Below, in pieces: positions 22,411-34,752 of a stretch of DNA of 64,000 bases. Under the pieces are notes generated by a model. The model was not told where the DNA came from. It worked only from the letters and a program-made list of their open reading frames with translations, and ran no database searches. The stretch's first letter is position 1; every line of letters starts with the position of its first letter. Origin of the DNA: Ianthella basta (taxonomy: Eukaryota > Porifera > Demospongiae > Verongiida > Ianthellidae); assembly GCA_964019415.1 (NCBI GenBank), contig OZ025868.1, positions 2,701,961 through 2,765,960 of the forward strand. Reading direction: 5' to 3'. Both the position numbers and the translations under genes were made by a program.

Positions 22411-22835
22411 GAGAAGGAAAGGATAATAAGCGTAAGCACAGCAAGGCTCGATGGAAGGAGCCACATCCGAAGACCTTAAAGGCAACCGTCGAAACAAGTC
22501 ACGATCAGCGACATCTTTTAATCTAGCAACAATCACCTCAAGCATGGTTTTTATGGACTGCGAAGCGAGTGGCTGCTGGCAGGGTGTCGTAGCTCAATGG
22601 CTAGAGGACTGGCAGCTAAAGCCAGACGTCCTGGGTTCGATTCCCGGCAGCGCCACTTTCTTTGCAGCCCTAAGTCGTTTCAAAGGTCTACGGACAGTAA
22701 CAACGCCGATCGTGACTTGCTTCGACAGGTTGCCTTTAAGGTCTTTGAACATAGCTCCTTCCATCAGCCTTGTCTTCGGACATGGCTCCTTCCATCAGGC
22801 TTTGCTGTGCTTACACTTATTATCCTTTCCTTCTC
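22411..22835. mobile_element. Inverted-repeat element carrying a tRNA-like gene
   Basis: The left arm from GAGAAGGAAAGGATAATAAG through GATGGAAGGAGCCA and GACCTTAAAGGCAACC to AAGTCACGATC (about 22411-22507) is mirrored by the right arm at about 22709-22835. The right arm has a local duplication of the CTCCTTCCATCAG segment. The 73-nt tRNA-like sequence lies between the arms. Confidence 0.7.
22583..22655 (+). tRNA. tRNA-like gene with CTA anticodon (amber type)
   Basis: It folds as a complete 73-nt tRNA. The acceptor is GGTGTCG with CAGCGCC (one C-A mismatch, two G-U) and discriminator A. The D-arm is GCTC/GAGG with loop AATGGCTA. The anticodon stem is CTGGC/GCCAG, perfect. The variable loop is ACGTC, and the T-arm is CTGGG-TTCGATT-CCCGG. 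A box TAGCTCAATGG and B box GGTTCGATTCC match the Pol III consensus. The anticodon loop is AGCTAAA: positions 34-36 are CTA, and position 33 is G instead of the near-universal U. No intron or encoded CCA. It may be a SINE-like relic rather than a translating tRNA. Confidence 0.65.
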
Positions 22836-22976
22836 AACCATTTCTACGCAGCAATGATCCTTTAATCTAGCAATAATCAACTGCTAGTTGCAGCCATACA
22901 GCATGATGAGAAGCCAAAAGGACAGACCTCAAATATTATTAGTGATGCCACCTTCATATTTTCGCTATTTGGATGT

Positions 22977-23280
22977 ACTTCAGGAGTGTCTCAAAGCCCA
23001 TGCATGCATGGGCCAGTGCATACGTGTGCCACCATAGTGCCACGGAGTGTCTGTGCGAATGTGGCGGTTGTACTTGTAGCTCAGAATTGAAGTTACCAAC
23101 ATCCATATAAAATACCGTATAGCCGGAAATTTTGGCGGGGAATTTATTTTGGCGGATTGGCGGTTTTGAGAGAAATCCGCCAATATTCCGGCCATACGGT
23201 ATATAGTCAGTAGTATAATGATATTCATGGCAGATATAATGAAATTCATGATAGTGGCATCCTATTATTGAATTCATGGG
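22977..23280. repeat. R2 repeat, copy 2
   Basis: Matches 18958-19200, then continues with TAATGATATTCATGGCAGAT, a sequence also present at about 20921-20970. The foldback CCGTATAGCCGGAAATTTTG ... GGCCATACGG lies at about 23114-23201. Confidence 0.7.
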
Positions 23281-24403
23281 GAGTATATACAACCTCAACA
23301 CCTGTTGCTTGGGAAGGGGCATAACAAAGAAGGCTATTCTAATGGATAAGGGTGCAGATTTGGGTTGATTTGTCTGTAACCATACAAGCAAGCTGGACAC
23401 CAATAACAATGTACTCACCCAAAATGATGGTGCCTAACTCCATAGCTTGCAGGGATTCTTCAGAAACCTGGCGACTGTCTACCCCAGCTAGCTCTTTCAA
23501 CCATTGACTAGAAGTACCTTCTTTATGGAAACGATTCTAGCCTCTCCACAGTCCAGAGACACAGTGAAAGATCTGATCTGTCAACGCGGTAGAAGCACCT
23601 GAGTTTTTTTTATATTTATGGATTACAGTCTTGTGTACCATTCACCGATGAAAGTCACTTCTGCAAGTGGGCAGAGCTGATGAGCTCCATGAAAGTCATG
23701 GAGGTAAATAGAGAATGGAGTCAATGACAGTGCATGGGTAATAGAGGATGGAATCGATGATAAGTAGGGCAATGAGGAGGCTTTGTGTGACAGCGGACAA
23801 CTAAAGCGTTGCAACTAGTTACGTATCTGTTGATCATGTCTCTGAAATACGGTACATGTCACAAGTAACTTGAATGCATACGCGGGCTTGCCACGCTAGG
23901 TAGCCGCGGATAGCAGAGCGGCAAGATGTTGGTATGCATGCTCGTCCTGCGGAGCGGTGATCCAGCACCTGCGGAGACCGTACATAACTACGTAGTTCGC
24001 CATAGTCAGGGTGTTCACGATGATAATGGTTCCAAGCAGTTTCGCCCGCGAATCGATTCAGTGACTTCGCTTCGACAGTACGCTCTCAGAATCTCAAGTC
24101 TTGAGTAAAGTAGTTGTTTCGGCGCCGCCGTTTCTCTCGCCGCCATTTTCGACTACGAGCTACGTACATACGTAGTATCTACTATGAATCGTCAGGTATT
24201 GCGGTTACTGCAATGTTTATTTAACGACACAAAGTTTGTTTAGCAGCGTAAAAGGTCAAGTGTCACACAATGAAGTCATAACAGTCGATCACTGAAACAA
24301 TGCAATCATTTATACAGGGCAAGTTAAATGACAGTTACACTAGTAAACACAATAAACTGTTCTCCATACGTATATCCTGAGCCAGTTGTTTCCATCATCC
24401 GAC

Positions 24404-24790
24404 GTTGCGATTTAGCTATGTTCTGAACCCTCACTCCAGCTGTCGCTGTTGAACTCTTCGCCTTCTGTAGAAGCCTCTCAAAGTATGTAATTCCCCTTTG
24501 CGCATACGTACATACGTAAATACAAGCTACATACGTACCTCGCACGCTCGTATGCTCATGTTGTCTCAGCCTTCTGAGGACGCATACTACGCACACACGT
24601 TGCAATTTAGCTATGTTCTGAACCCTCACTCCAGCTGTCTCTGTTGACTCTTCGCTTTCTGCAGAAGCCTCGCAAAGTATATTACAAATTATACGTACGT
24701 ATACGAACCTCGCACGCTCGACAACGTAAGTACGTACGTATCCTCATATTGTCTCTGCCTTCTGAGGACGCAGACTACGCACAAACGCTC
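24404..24790. repeat. Direct tandem duplication, about 190-bp unit, two copies
   Basis: Both halves run CGTTGC(G/A)ATTTAGC, TATGTTCTGAACCCTCACTC, CAGCTGTC, GAAGCCTC and end in CTTCTGAGGACGCA. A short 22-bp repeat, CAGACTACGCACACA(C/T)GCTC, follows to about 24840. Confidence 0.75.
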
Positions 24791-25389
24791 CGCAGACTAC
24801 GCACACATGCTCTGCAGACTACGCACACACGCTCTGCAGTTAATTGAACGGAAATTTAACAGTTACTGCAATGGCTAACTGCAGATTTCAGCGCAGAAAT
24901 TCAAGTTACTTGTGTCACGTACCGTATCTAACGTCATTTACTTTGAACAACAATTCTGAAATCCTCTGTAAATCCATAAATAGGAAGTAATTTGGACAAT
25001 TCACAAATATCCTGTTCAGCGCAAAGTGCGAAACCAAGCAGAGCTTATATTAGCTATAGACTCCGAATGGCCAGAAATATGTTGATGAGGTACGTATGAA
25101 ACCTGTGATAATTGCAACTCATGCTATCACGGTAATGTTATTGCTCTGCAGTGAAACCCTCAGATTCAAAGGTCCAGTGTGACGTCTGACATCAGAGCAC
25201 AGTTTTTCACCAATTTCTGCTCTAGTGGTTGGCAGCAGCAATTGCGAAGCGCTTGTACTGTACCATCTCGCCCGACATATGGCTCGGCCCAAATTGCGCA
25301 GATCATTTTACCGTATGGTATATATTGCTTATGAATTGCACAATACAATAGGTGTGAGTTTGATAATGCAAAGGTGCGAACTAATCGTG

Positions 25390-25452
25390 ACTGCCGCTAG
25401 ACCGTCCCTCCCATTCATCATCCCAGCGTGTAGATGGGACGGTCTAGCAAGC
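25390..25452. repeat. Small foldback, family shared with 49425-49530
   Basis: CTAGACCGTCCCTCCCATTC pairs with GATGGGACGGTCTAG a short distance away. At 49429-49525 the same ends (ATCATCCCATCT ... AGATGGGATGGTCTAGCAAG) flank a longer centre. Confidence 0.6.
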
Positions 25453-25459
25453 CAGACTA

Positions 25460-25555
25460 GTTACACAGTGGAGCATTAACCATCGTCCCTACATGCAAGA
25501 ATGTTGTCCTACATCCTTGAATGTAAGGACAATGGTTAATGCTCCACTGTGTAAC
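25460..25555. mobile_element. Short foldback element, about 95 bp
   Basis: GTTACACAGTGGAGCATTAA and its inverted partner TTAATGCTCCACTGTGTAAC enclose a small centre that also folds (ACATGCAAGAATGT / ACATCCTTGAATGT). It is non-coding. Confidence 0.7.
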
Positions 25556-25759
25556 AGCCTTTATTTGTTTCTGTCCTTTTTATGCCATCCCTACATCCTT
25601 ACAATTTCTGTAGAAAATTTTTATTATTTCTAGTTTCTGTACTTTTAATAGTGGGCAGCTAAGCTGAAGCAACATGCTTAGTCTCAACCATAGGGCATTG
25701 GTGCAGGCATTATACCTCATTTCTGTAATCTTGGAGCTCAACCTGTGGGCTAGCACCTA

Positions 25760-26311
25760 GGTTCCCAGCGAGGAACGGTGACCGGAAGCCAACAATGGCT
25801 GGGAAATGCACGCACGACCACGAAAGTCCTTCAAACAGCGCACAAGCTAACTATGGCACCAGTCACTTCGGTTTCATCCAGTTTAATTATGTAATTTGAA
25901 AATGGTGTCCGTCCCGCTTGCCAAGCAACACGGCAGGAGTTGTGGCAAGCACTGTCTTCCGCACTAACTCGCGCCGCCTTCTAACCTACAAAGCAATGCA
26001 GCCAGCCAAAAATGGTGCAATATGGTGCAAGAAATGTTTTCCTGGTCCCTCTGGTTCATGGGCTATGGCTGTCAAAGAAGAAGAAGAAGACGAAACATGG
26101 GAAATGTCGAGGGCGCTAGCTACGTGTAGGCGCACCTTCGCTGTTAAGTAAGGTTATATATGTGCACTGTTTAGTCCCTGCTTCGTCATGGTAAGCTTCG
26201 TTTGCTGGTTTTCGCTCCTATTCAGGAGTAGCGCAACTTTTCATTTGTATTACAGCATACAAACAACCAATGCCATCCCTACATAGACAGCACTACCGTG
26301 CTGTCTGATAT
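25760..26311. repeat. Dispersed repeat related to the 5.2-5.85 kb region
   Basis: The right part (26218-26311) is a close match to 5757-5848. The remainder is weakly similar to the left flank of that copy. An open frame at 25918-26151 is not conserved and is not called. Confidence 0.5.
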
Positions 26312-26574
26312 GCCACATGAAAATGTCAATTTGAAAACAATATACGTAACCTTAAAAAGGTTTGCTTTATTGCTCTTTAATGAGGAAGACCACTGGCATT
26401 TGCTTGTCTCCACATTTTTCTATGATCATTATGAAATTGCAACTGAATCTGTTGTTTACTTTTCATTATAGCCAGACCGCCATTTTGCAGAGACACTGCC
26501 CTCCCAAAATTTCCCTCCCAGGCTGTCTTTTGGGGCACGGAGTTTGAATGAAATGGCAAGACTATGTATATATG

Positions 26575-26754
26575 TACAGTGGAGTCTGTCTAATATGGGC
26601 ACTGTGTTAGGCTGTCACGTCTCTAAAACAGCCACCCTTCTTGGCCCCAAATAGCACTAAAGCATTGCATTCTACCTCTATAGAGCAGCCACCTCTCCAT
26701 TAAGGCCAGTTAAAACTGACCTACAGGTGGCTGTCCTAGACAGGTTCCACTGTA
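26575..26754. mobile_element. TACAGTGG-type short inverted-repeat element
   Basis: The ends are TACAGTGGAGTCTGTCTAAT and, inverted, CTAGACAGGTTCCACTGTA. The interior holds no frame. A second member sits at 50121-50283. CAGTGG(A/T)ACC ends with TA duplication are typical of pogo/Tigger-type non-autonomous elements. Confidence 0.7.
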
Positions 26755-27636
26755 TGACCAATGTCTTGTACCCTATATACATGTACTTACCCTGCAGGAA
26801 ATGTCTTTATCCTTGTCAGCAATCATAGTCTTCCTCATCTGGGTCAGCATGGCCTTCAGTGAGTTCGCTGCTGTGTGTAGTTTGCTTTCTTGTTATACCT
26901 ATGCACAACACTATATGAACGTTGTATAGGTCCCATTGCCATGGAAACAATTGTCTAAATGCATATATATTCAATAGGCACACAACAAGCATAAATTGGG
27001 TATGATTTTTAAATTCATAGATGTGACAGTCGAGATTAGAAATCAAAAATTAGGTCACACAACCGAAAATGTGATTTTTGCATTAATGTGTAGAATGGAT
27101 CTTAAGCTAGCTGTACCAAGTGCTAGAGCTGAATTCCTCTCCACAAAGGAGATATGGCCTGTAGAAGATCATTACGTGGCACAATATTTGACATTTTGAA
27201 TATTAAGGCAAAAAATGGCCACCCAGGAAGACAACCGGTGTGTATTTTGTTAAATTTCAAGCATTTGCTCCACTGCATCCACGGTTACAACGCTGTTCCA
27301 TCCCTTCTGTGCCTTTCTCTTTTGTTGCTGAGCTTACTGAGCTAGATATACTTGTCTCCGGTGTATGCGATAGGCCATAAGCCAATCCTGACTTCCCCAC
27401 GAAGAAATTCTCCAGTTGGTGACGTTTTCTTCCTTGCGGCGACCTTGACACCAGGTCAGTGAGGTTCTGTGTTGCACTAACGACCACTTCAGTAGTGCAG
27501 TGAGTGCTGCAGATGGTTTCCGAAGCCATAAACTCACTGTTATGCAGCGACTCTACCAACATTCAAGTTCAAAGCTTGTTCTCTGTGGTGCAAGCTCGTA
27601 TGGCTTTCAAATAAGGGTCGAACGAATACTCTATAT

Positions 27637-27715
27637 TAGGGGTGGGCGGTATTGACCAATATAGTACCACGGTATTTCTGGTAAAAATATTGCGGTATAA
27701 CTACATACCTAGTAT
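27637..27715. other. Likely terminal region of the hAT element
   Basis: The sequence AGGGGTGGGCGGTATTGACC followed by repeated GGTAT / ATACC motifs resembles the ends of animal hAT transposons. It lies 100 bp beyond the transposase stop. The matching far end is not clear (candidate about 29640-29700). Confidence 0.4.
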
Positions 27716-27814
27716 TCAATGGCTGACTTGCAGGATGATCTCAATAGCATGCTGTTATCTAATCTGATAAGCACCTTACACATCATGACACATTTTGATT
27801 GCTGCCATGATGTG

Positions 27815-29617
27815 TTACTGTAGTGTTCTAATGATGATGATGATGATGATGATAGCATGCTGAATATCAATAATGGAAAGATTTTTATAATAAACTATAA
27901 ATGTAAAGCAAGCATCACAATAAAAGGTCATGAAATGCGTATTAAACTCAAGTTTGCATAGACAAAGTGAAGTGCGTACATAAGCAGTACATAAGTTTTT
28001 AGCAAGAAAAACAAGCATGTCAACTTTGTCAGGTTTAAGAGAAGCTCTCTGGGGTGTGACAATGTTGCCCGAGGTGCTGAACAGGCGTTCAGATGAAGAG
28101 CTCGTTGCGCAAACAGATAGATACGATTGTGCAAGTTTGCACAAAGCTGGAAACCTAGGACTCTGCACTTTCCACCACTGCAACGGATCTTCCTCTGGGT
28201 CCAACTTTGGAAAGGCTTCGTATGCTGCTACTTCTGCTTTGACTTGCTGCTCTGGTGATAAAACTGGTTGAGTTTCTATAGCAGCATCCTTGAAAAGGGA
28301 GCCAAGGCTACTCTTCTTGGTGGGTGGAGGACCTGCAATAGCAGAAGAGCTTGACGAATCTTCCACTGTTGAAGGCTGAGGACTCAAAGCACGTTGAATG
28401 ATCTTAGCACCCTCTTCATGTAGAGTCTCCTTGATGTCTTCGACATCAGCATCGTCACTGAAATGACACTTTAACCGTGGGTCCAAGAAAGTGGCTATTT
28501 TAGGAATCTTCAAAACCATTGCAGTGATCTTTGGAATGGTGTAACAGCTGCTAAGGTCCTGCTTTATCTGACGTCTGATGTCTTTAGTGAGCTGTGTGTC
28601 ACTGGCCTCATCTTTCAGCAGCTTTGTTTCGAAAAGGTGCAACATGGGCAGAATGGCAGACACGGTGACATACTCCTCACCCGAGAGTATGTCAGTGAGA
28701 GCAGAGAGGGGGGAGAGGGCCTGGTGAATGGCTGTTAGCACATGAATATCCTGCCAGGTAGGAACTAAATGGCTTGCTTTTCTGTCAGCACTGAGGACTG
28801 TGCGGATGGCATTCTCCTGCTCCAAAATCCGGGCTACCATCTTTGCCATTGAGCCCCATCTGGTAGGACTATCTGCCACAAGAGCATGCACTGGTAGTTG
28901 GAGATTCATCTGTGCCTTAGTAAGACCCCTCTTCCGCTTCCAGCTCATCGAAAAAGCACTGACTATCTTACGGCACAGTGCTAGACATCGTTCGCATCGC
29001 TGGTCGGATTTGATTGCTTTGGTGATGGCTAGATGCAAATTGTGGCTGAAGCAGGAGAGGTGACACCACTGGAGCTGCTCTGCAGCATTGACAAGGTTTG
29101 CTGCATTGTCTGTAGTCAAACAGACCTGACGTGAAGCCCTCAAGTCCCATGCTGCAAGGGTTGCTTCCATCGCCTCTGCCAGGTTTTCTCCAGTGTGGTC
29201 TTCAGGAAGGAAATGGGTCTGCAGGCACCTGTTCTCCAGTTTCCAGTCATCACTTACGTAATGCACCGTGTAGCTCATGTATGGACGCATCCCAACACTC
29301 GACCACAGATCGGAAGTGGCAGAAAAGAAGAACACCCCATCAAGATCCTGCTTCACTCTCTTTCTCACTGATTCATACAGAGCAGGAATGGCTGTTCTTG
29401 AGAAGTATGAGCAAGAAGGCAGCTGGTATCTGGCATCAAACGTCCTCAGCAAGCGCTTAAACCCGCTTTTCTCAACCGTATAGATGGGAAGAGAGTCTTT
29501 GGCAATGAAATAGGTAACCGCGTTTGTTAGCTCCTTCCATTTCGCTCCTTTCCGCTCGTACGCTTGGGCCGTTGTCAGCGTCTCTTGCAGGGTTGGTTGG
29601 CTGCTCGCTGTCACCAA
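27815..29617 (-). CDS. hAT-superfamily transposase, N-terminally truncated
   Basis: A 600-codon frame with hallmarks of the ZBED-type hAT transposases. TSDLWSS and TTDNAANLVNA carry the two catalytic aspartates. HNLHLA precedes the helical insertion and SPTRWGSM the conserved RW. SSSSERLFSTSGNIVTPQRA with LKPDKV is the C-terminal dimerisation region, holding the catalytic glutamate. The N-terminus begins at MVTASSQPTLQET, past where a BED zinc finger would be; no finger is found upstream. The tail after LVFLAKNL (about the last 50 codons) looks like read-through into non-coding sequence, including an ATC run. With intact catalytic residues but no DNA-binding finger, it is either a relic or a second exon. 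Confidence 0.85.
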   Translation of the reverse strand: MVTASSQPTLQETLTTAQAYERKGAKWKELTNAVTYFIAKDSLPIYTVEKSGFKRLLRTFDARYQLPSCSYFSRTAIPALYESVRKRVKQDLDGVFFFSATSDLWSSVGMRPYMSYTVHYVSDDWKLENRCLQTHFLPEDHTGENLAEAMEATLAAWDLRASRQVCLTTDNAANLVNAAEQLQWCHLSCFSHNLHLAITKAIKSDQRCERCLALCRKIVSAFSMSWKRKRGLTKAQMNLQLPVHALVADSPTRWGSMAKMVARILEQENAIRTVLSADRKASHLVPTWQDIHVLTAIHQALSPLSALTDILSGEEYVTVSAILPMLHLFETKLLKDEASDTQLTKDIRRQIKQDLSSCYTIPKITAMVLKIPKIATFLDPRLKCHFSDDADVEDIKETLHEEGAKIIQRALSPQPSTVEDSSSSSAIAGPPPTKKSSLGSLFKDAAIETQPVLSPEQQVKAEVAAYEAFPKLDPEEDPLQWWKVQSPRFPALCKLAQSYLSVCATSSSSERLFSTSGNIVTPQRASLKPDKVDMLVFLAKNLCTAYVRTSLCLCKLEFNTHFMTFYCDACFTFIVYYKNLSIIDIQHAIIIIIIIIRTLQ

Positions 29618-30444
29618 TATCCAAACGAATAAAATTATTCTTCGAATATTAGGCTACCGAACGAATATTTGACTATTCAGTTATTCATTCGAGCAATATA
29701 TAATGCAGTAAATAAGTTATGCTGTAGCACACTACATAATAGACAAAAAGAAAAACTATCAAATGATAATTATAATTAGCCCTACTTTCAAATAAACACT
29801 GATAGATAGCCAAAAGAGCCCCAAAGACGTTCGTATCAGCCAATCATAGGCACGATGCACCATTCCCGCTGCATTCGGTCACGAATCTTTTGACGCCATT
29901 TTCTGAAAACTTACGCATTGCATAAGTTTTGATTTCTATTCTCGACTGCCACAGAAGCACTGAATAGTCCTTCACATGGATGTATAGAGCCTAGTGAGCT
30001 AGACAAGGTCGCATCTAAATTCCATAGATTTACTGACAGGCACTCTGCTGGGTATAGGGATTTAACACACTAGTGATTCTAGCAAGAATCAGCTTGTTGG
30101 CTTGGTGTGGAATAATTGTACATGAATTTCGCTTAATAGCGTTCCAGAAACGTCGATTCGTTCTATGTGGTCCTATCCCTTGGGTCTAGCTCCATAGAAA
30201 TGAGGGTGTCAAAGTCTTGAGCTACTAATTCACGTGTCTATACTTTTGCCGCTGACCAGTTGTAAATATCTAGTTTGTATATTTTTGCATGTCCGAAGGA
30301 CATCTTAACTTTTGGAACTGACTAATACCCATTTCTAAAACTTAACAATGTACAGAATATTGAGTACTATATGGGTACCCATCTTCAGCAGGCTTTCTGC
30401 TACATTTTGAAATATCTGCACTCATGCAGCAGCGGCAGTAGCCC

Positions 30445-30568
30445 GACGTAGCCCAGACCCACTTCCCAGACCCGGGAGTATTGAACATCGACACCTGGCA
30501 AATCTACCAGACCCACTTCCTGCCCTTTCCGCAATATAAAATGGCTGGAAGTGGGTCTGGGCTACGTC
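30445..30568. repeat. Foldback of about 124 bp
   Basis: GACGTAGCCCAGACCCACTT and its inverse AAGTGGGTCTGGGCTACGTC close the element. A further CAGACCCACTTCC sits inside. Confidence 0.75.
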
Positions 30569-30629
30569 AGACTACAGCGGCAGCTGCTATAACAAATGGG
30601 GAAATTGAAATTCAATGGTTGGACGAAGA

Positions 30630-32020
30630 CAGTCAAGTCGCCCATAACCAGAAGTCCTATGGTGCACTAATTAAAAAAGGCCGACAGCCACAAATGAAAA
30701 CTGGAAATCAAAGGATATCCTCCCAGGAACAGCAAGATGAGCCATCATAATCCCTGAGACTTTGGTTGCACCCTGTACAGTAGTTTTTGGCCAAGTTGCA
30801 AGCAATTAAGCAAACAACTGAATTATATATACAGTATGCCACTCTATAGATGAAATTACACAGTACTGTATCAATATACCTATTTTATGTATGCATGAAA
30901 ACAAAAAGGTGGCTGTTCTGAGGTGTGTTACTACCCAGGAGCATAATTGTTGGTAAAAGTATAATTGCTGTGTGAAAGGTACGAAGCAATGATAAGCATA
31001 ATTTTTAGGGGTTGCCAGCAACCCCTCTATTGTTTTCGTTTTGCCATTTTGTTATATGGCTTTGTGTCATGTTTCCGGTGGTATATATGTTGGTATGTAT
31101 GTATGTATGTTTATATAGTACTTAAACCAGTTAGTATAACTGTGCTTGCATTTATGTATTGACGGAAGTACTGAAGTTAGGGAATTTCTATTGTCGGCCA
31201 TTTTGTTTGCCTCTCTCACACCGGAAGGACCGAGGGAAGACAATGTTTTTGCTTGCATACAAATAGTTTTGTGTGCAATTTCAACAAATTCCACCAAAGT
31301 CAGTTTTCTTAGTAATTTATATCACTTCACTCTGTGAGCTAGTTCATAAATCAGTTGACACTGGTCACTGCTGTACAGTATGTATGAGTGAGTCCAACAC
31401 TGAGCTGTGTCAAGTTACACAGGCTGTGAGGAATGCTTTGTGGGGGTCATACTGTGCAGGCAGCTGTTTCAGCTATTGTATGCAGCCTTGGCTTTTAGTT
31501 GTTTTGGAGTGCATAGCATTGAGCGCATGGACATGTCAGACTAATACATGTTGTTGCTGTAGTTGTCCTGTTCTGATGGAGCCCACACATGCTTTAGTCA
31601 CTACTAACACCACCTAGCAACCCCTCTATTGTTTTCGTTTTGACATTTTGTTATATGGCTTTCTGTCATGCTTCCGGTGGTATACATGTTGGTATGTATG
31701 TATTATGTTTATATAGTACTCGCTGTCGTGCGAATCGCTGAAGCAAAACAGGCCTGTGAGTTTAAATTCAATCGTTGAACGACAGCGAATCAAACCACCC
31801 AATAACCAGAAGTCAAGGAGTGATAATTATTTAAATGGCCGTAGACCTTGAACAAAAACCGGAAATGGAAGGATAGCTCTTCAAGAACTGCAAGACGGGC
31901 GATTTCAACCCGTGGAGGACACTTCTGGAGCCCCAATTTATAACCACTGAGAGTTTGGTGGTGCCCTGTGCAGTAGTTATATTCCTGAATCGTGAACAAA
32001 CAAACAAACGAACTGACTTT
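30630..32020. repeat. Paired direct repeats A-B-B-A
   Basis: Block A (about 30630-30830) recurs at about 31780-32020, sharing CATAACCAGAAGTC, GAACTGCAAGA-like and ACTGAGAGTTTGG-like segments. Block B (31016-31132, from GCAACCCCTCTATTG to TTTATATAGTACT) recurs at 31614-31720 with few differences. All are in direct orientation. The 480 bp between the B copies has no convincing gene. Confidence 0.6.
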
Positions 32021-32039
32021 TATATCAGACGTCACATTC

Positions 32040-34599
32040 GTGACGTCTATTTAGGAATGTGCCCGGTTCAAAATGGCGTCCCAATCTTAATGTATTAGGT
32101 CGCTTCAGTGAAACTAGCCAAACGGAAGTGGCAAAGAACAATTAAAGGCCATAGATAGGCTTCTTTTGATGTATTGATGATGGCAGCGTGCCCAAAGGCA
32201 ACCTGGAGTGCAGTTTGAAGTCAGAGACTTGGAATTGTGCATGCAATATCTTTAGAGTTTTCTGAATGGAATTTATAGTGTGTAAGAAGGTCCCTCCACT
32301 CTCCAAGCTCTACAGACCTTCCAATCCCATGCAGTATGCATCCTGCAGGGAAGTTCTGAGTTCATATGCCGTTAGCAGGTCTTCAAATCATCTGCCATAG
32401 CGCCGACTCAAACACTGCTGTCACCTTAGAGAGGCCACTGACAGCCTTTACCCCTCACTATGCTTAGCCCTTCACCTTTCTTCGTCAAGAGGAGCGTGTT
32501 CTCCGTTTTCTGTAGTAATTACAGTGTAGTTCATTCAGTAAAATGATTCAACGGCAAGGGAATTCAAGCACAAGTTGTTTCTGTTCGAACTGTAACAAGC
32601 CAGTTATCACATGGCCCCTCAGGCGTTTTGCTAATTTATTGAACTTGGGCACTTCGCACCCTCGTGTGATAAATTATCGAACGCCCTCGCGGCCATGTGA
32701 TAACTAGTACATATTGTTGAAGCTCAAATAGACAGCGTTTATTGGCCTCGCTTCACTCGCTTACGCTCACCACTCGGCAACAATACTAGGCAGATGATAA
32801 TCATCAGTGGGCCGAGCCTGAGCAAGGAATAAAGCAATAACATCGCACACACTCAGCAGACTGCAGAGATGGTAGCTACAGGCCAGGAAATGCCTCACAG
32901 CAAGTGATACATTGCACCACCTCCAGTTTAGATAGGTGTCTATGGAAGGCACCCATTTTGTGACAAACCACAAGCTGTTCAAGCAGTGAAGGTTGCGGCT
33001 GCACACGACGTTGTGCTCTATGCCTTTCTGTGTCACGGTCTAATCGTGCTTCTGTCTCTGCAACAGTTTCAGCAGGATATCGTTTGCTCTGGGCAGCACT
33101 TATCTGCAGCAGTCGGCCCGCCCCTGGCCTGCACTTTCTGCAGAGCGTCGTGCCCTCTGGGCAGCACTTAACTGCTGCATGCAGGCCTGTGTCGCATCAG
33201 CAGTTGCGTTGGCCACCCAGATAGCGCGCCTGGCCCTGTTCCGTTCTCTTCACACTCTCAACCGTTCTTCTCCGCGTTCAGGTGTTTCGGAGGCACATTT
33301 GTCTCTATCCCTCTCTCGCCTCTGCCGTAGGCGCTCCGCGTGGGCCGAATCCATGTCGTTGTCCCTGAAACATGTACACTGTGCAGTATGTAGGGTATGT
33401 ATAATTGTTTGTACATGCACAATAGTGCAACCACAATGTTCGTGAAGCCAAAAGCGGCTAGTACAAATGCGATTCGCAAATAGAACTATACGATGAGACG
33501 TACGGTTACAAACAGACAAAGTCACCGCTGATCTCCTAACTGTGGGGCTCACTCAGGCTCGCCCCAAATATATAGCTATGTCTACACAGTCTCCACACGC
33601 ACGGGGTATGGTCTCTATGAGGCCTTGTATATAGATATTTCTGTCATTGCAAATGGTGGCGCTCATGTTCATTACAAAGCTTTAAATCATCTCTAATGGT
33701 ATTTCGCCATCTTTGAATCGAATGAAATGTGGTCATGAACATGTGTTAATAGAGTGATACTATTAAAATGCCCAAGGAACGTCTCTTCTGCGAGATACAG
33801 CTCCAATTATCACTGACAGACATTGTAAAATGTCCACACGCTCGACGCTCACGGTTTGCTAGGCTCAAAATCATCTTTCTTTATATTTCACAGTGTATCC
33901 AAAGAACGCAAAGTGTTTCTAGAACATGTTTAAGTAATATTATTGTAATAGGAAGCTTACCTAACTGTTCTCCTGCGAGCTACAACCACAAATACAACAG
34001 AAGTCTAATGACCCGTTGGCCAATAATGGCAGACTAGCGAATCATGACATATATAGCTAGCCATGATTCGCTCATAGAGTCATCATAGTGTAGCCTTTCT
34101 GCCAGCACACTCCTCCTCCTGGCACAAAGTAACAATTACATTCTCATTCAGAATGTCATATAGATCAAAAAGCAGTTAGCAAACTTTGACAGTTTGGTAG
34201 GGGTGCTTTCACTGGATGACTGGCTGCTCTGGAGACTTGAAACTCTTGCGAACCCAATAGCCTAGTATATCTTGATGTATGTTTCAGGCCAACAACAATG
34301 CTGTACCCCCAACTATCTGATTTACTGAACATACATGGGGAAATTGCTAGCAAGTAGTTTGAGTTCAGGGGTGCCCGGCGCCCCACGAGTTTTTAACTCG
34401 GAATACGTGTTCTCCAGATGGTACACGTACGTAGTGCGGTCGAGTGAACTGCCATCTGCCACAACAGAACCCTAGCGCTGTAATGACTGCGGGTATGCTG
34501 TAAAGCACTTGCAGCTATCTGTGTGCCCTCCATCCATGTCTTTTGGAGAGCATGTACGTATGTTTGTACATATGTTTGCATGTGAGTGTTTAGCTACAT

Positions 34600-34600
<1 letters not shown>
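32040..34600. other. No recognisable gene
   Basis: Mixed-composition sequence. Short open frames overlap on both strands without domains. A small foldback (AGCGAATCATGA / CATGATTCGCT) occurs near 34035-34073. Confidence 0.4.

Positions 34601-34633
<33 letters not shown>
34601..34633. repeat. (GT)n microsatellite
   Basis: About 32 bp of GT dinucleotide. Confidence 0.9.
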
Positions 34634-34752
34634 CGTCATCGAAAATGGCGGCTCAGAGACCACGCGGTCGCAGAGGGGTCAGAGAATCTTGCTCTTTCAT
34701 ACGGAGTTGTCTCATCAGCTTCTGCTGCACAGTGTCCATGATGCCTAATGGA

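Noticed and set aside
23904-23960. Possible second tRNA-like sequence (TAGCAGAGCGG fits an A box)
   Set aside because: No B box and no cloverleaf could be folded.
25918-26151. 77-codon frame with an acidic run
   Set aside because: It lies in a dispersed repeat and is not kept in the related copy near 5.6 kb.
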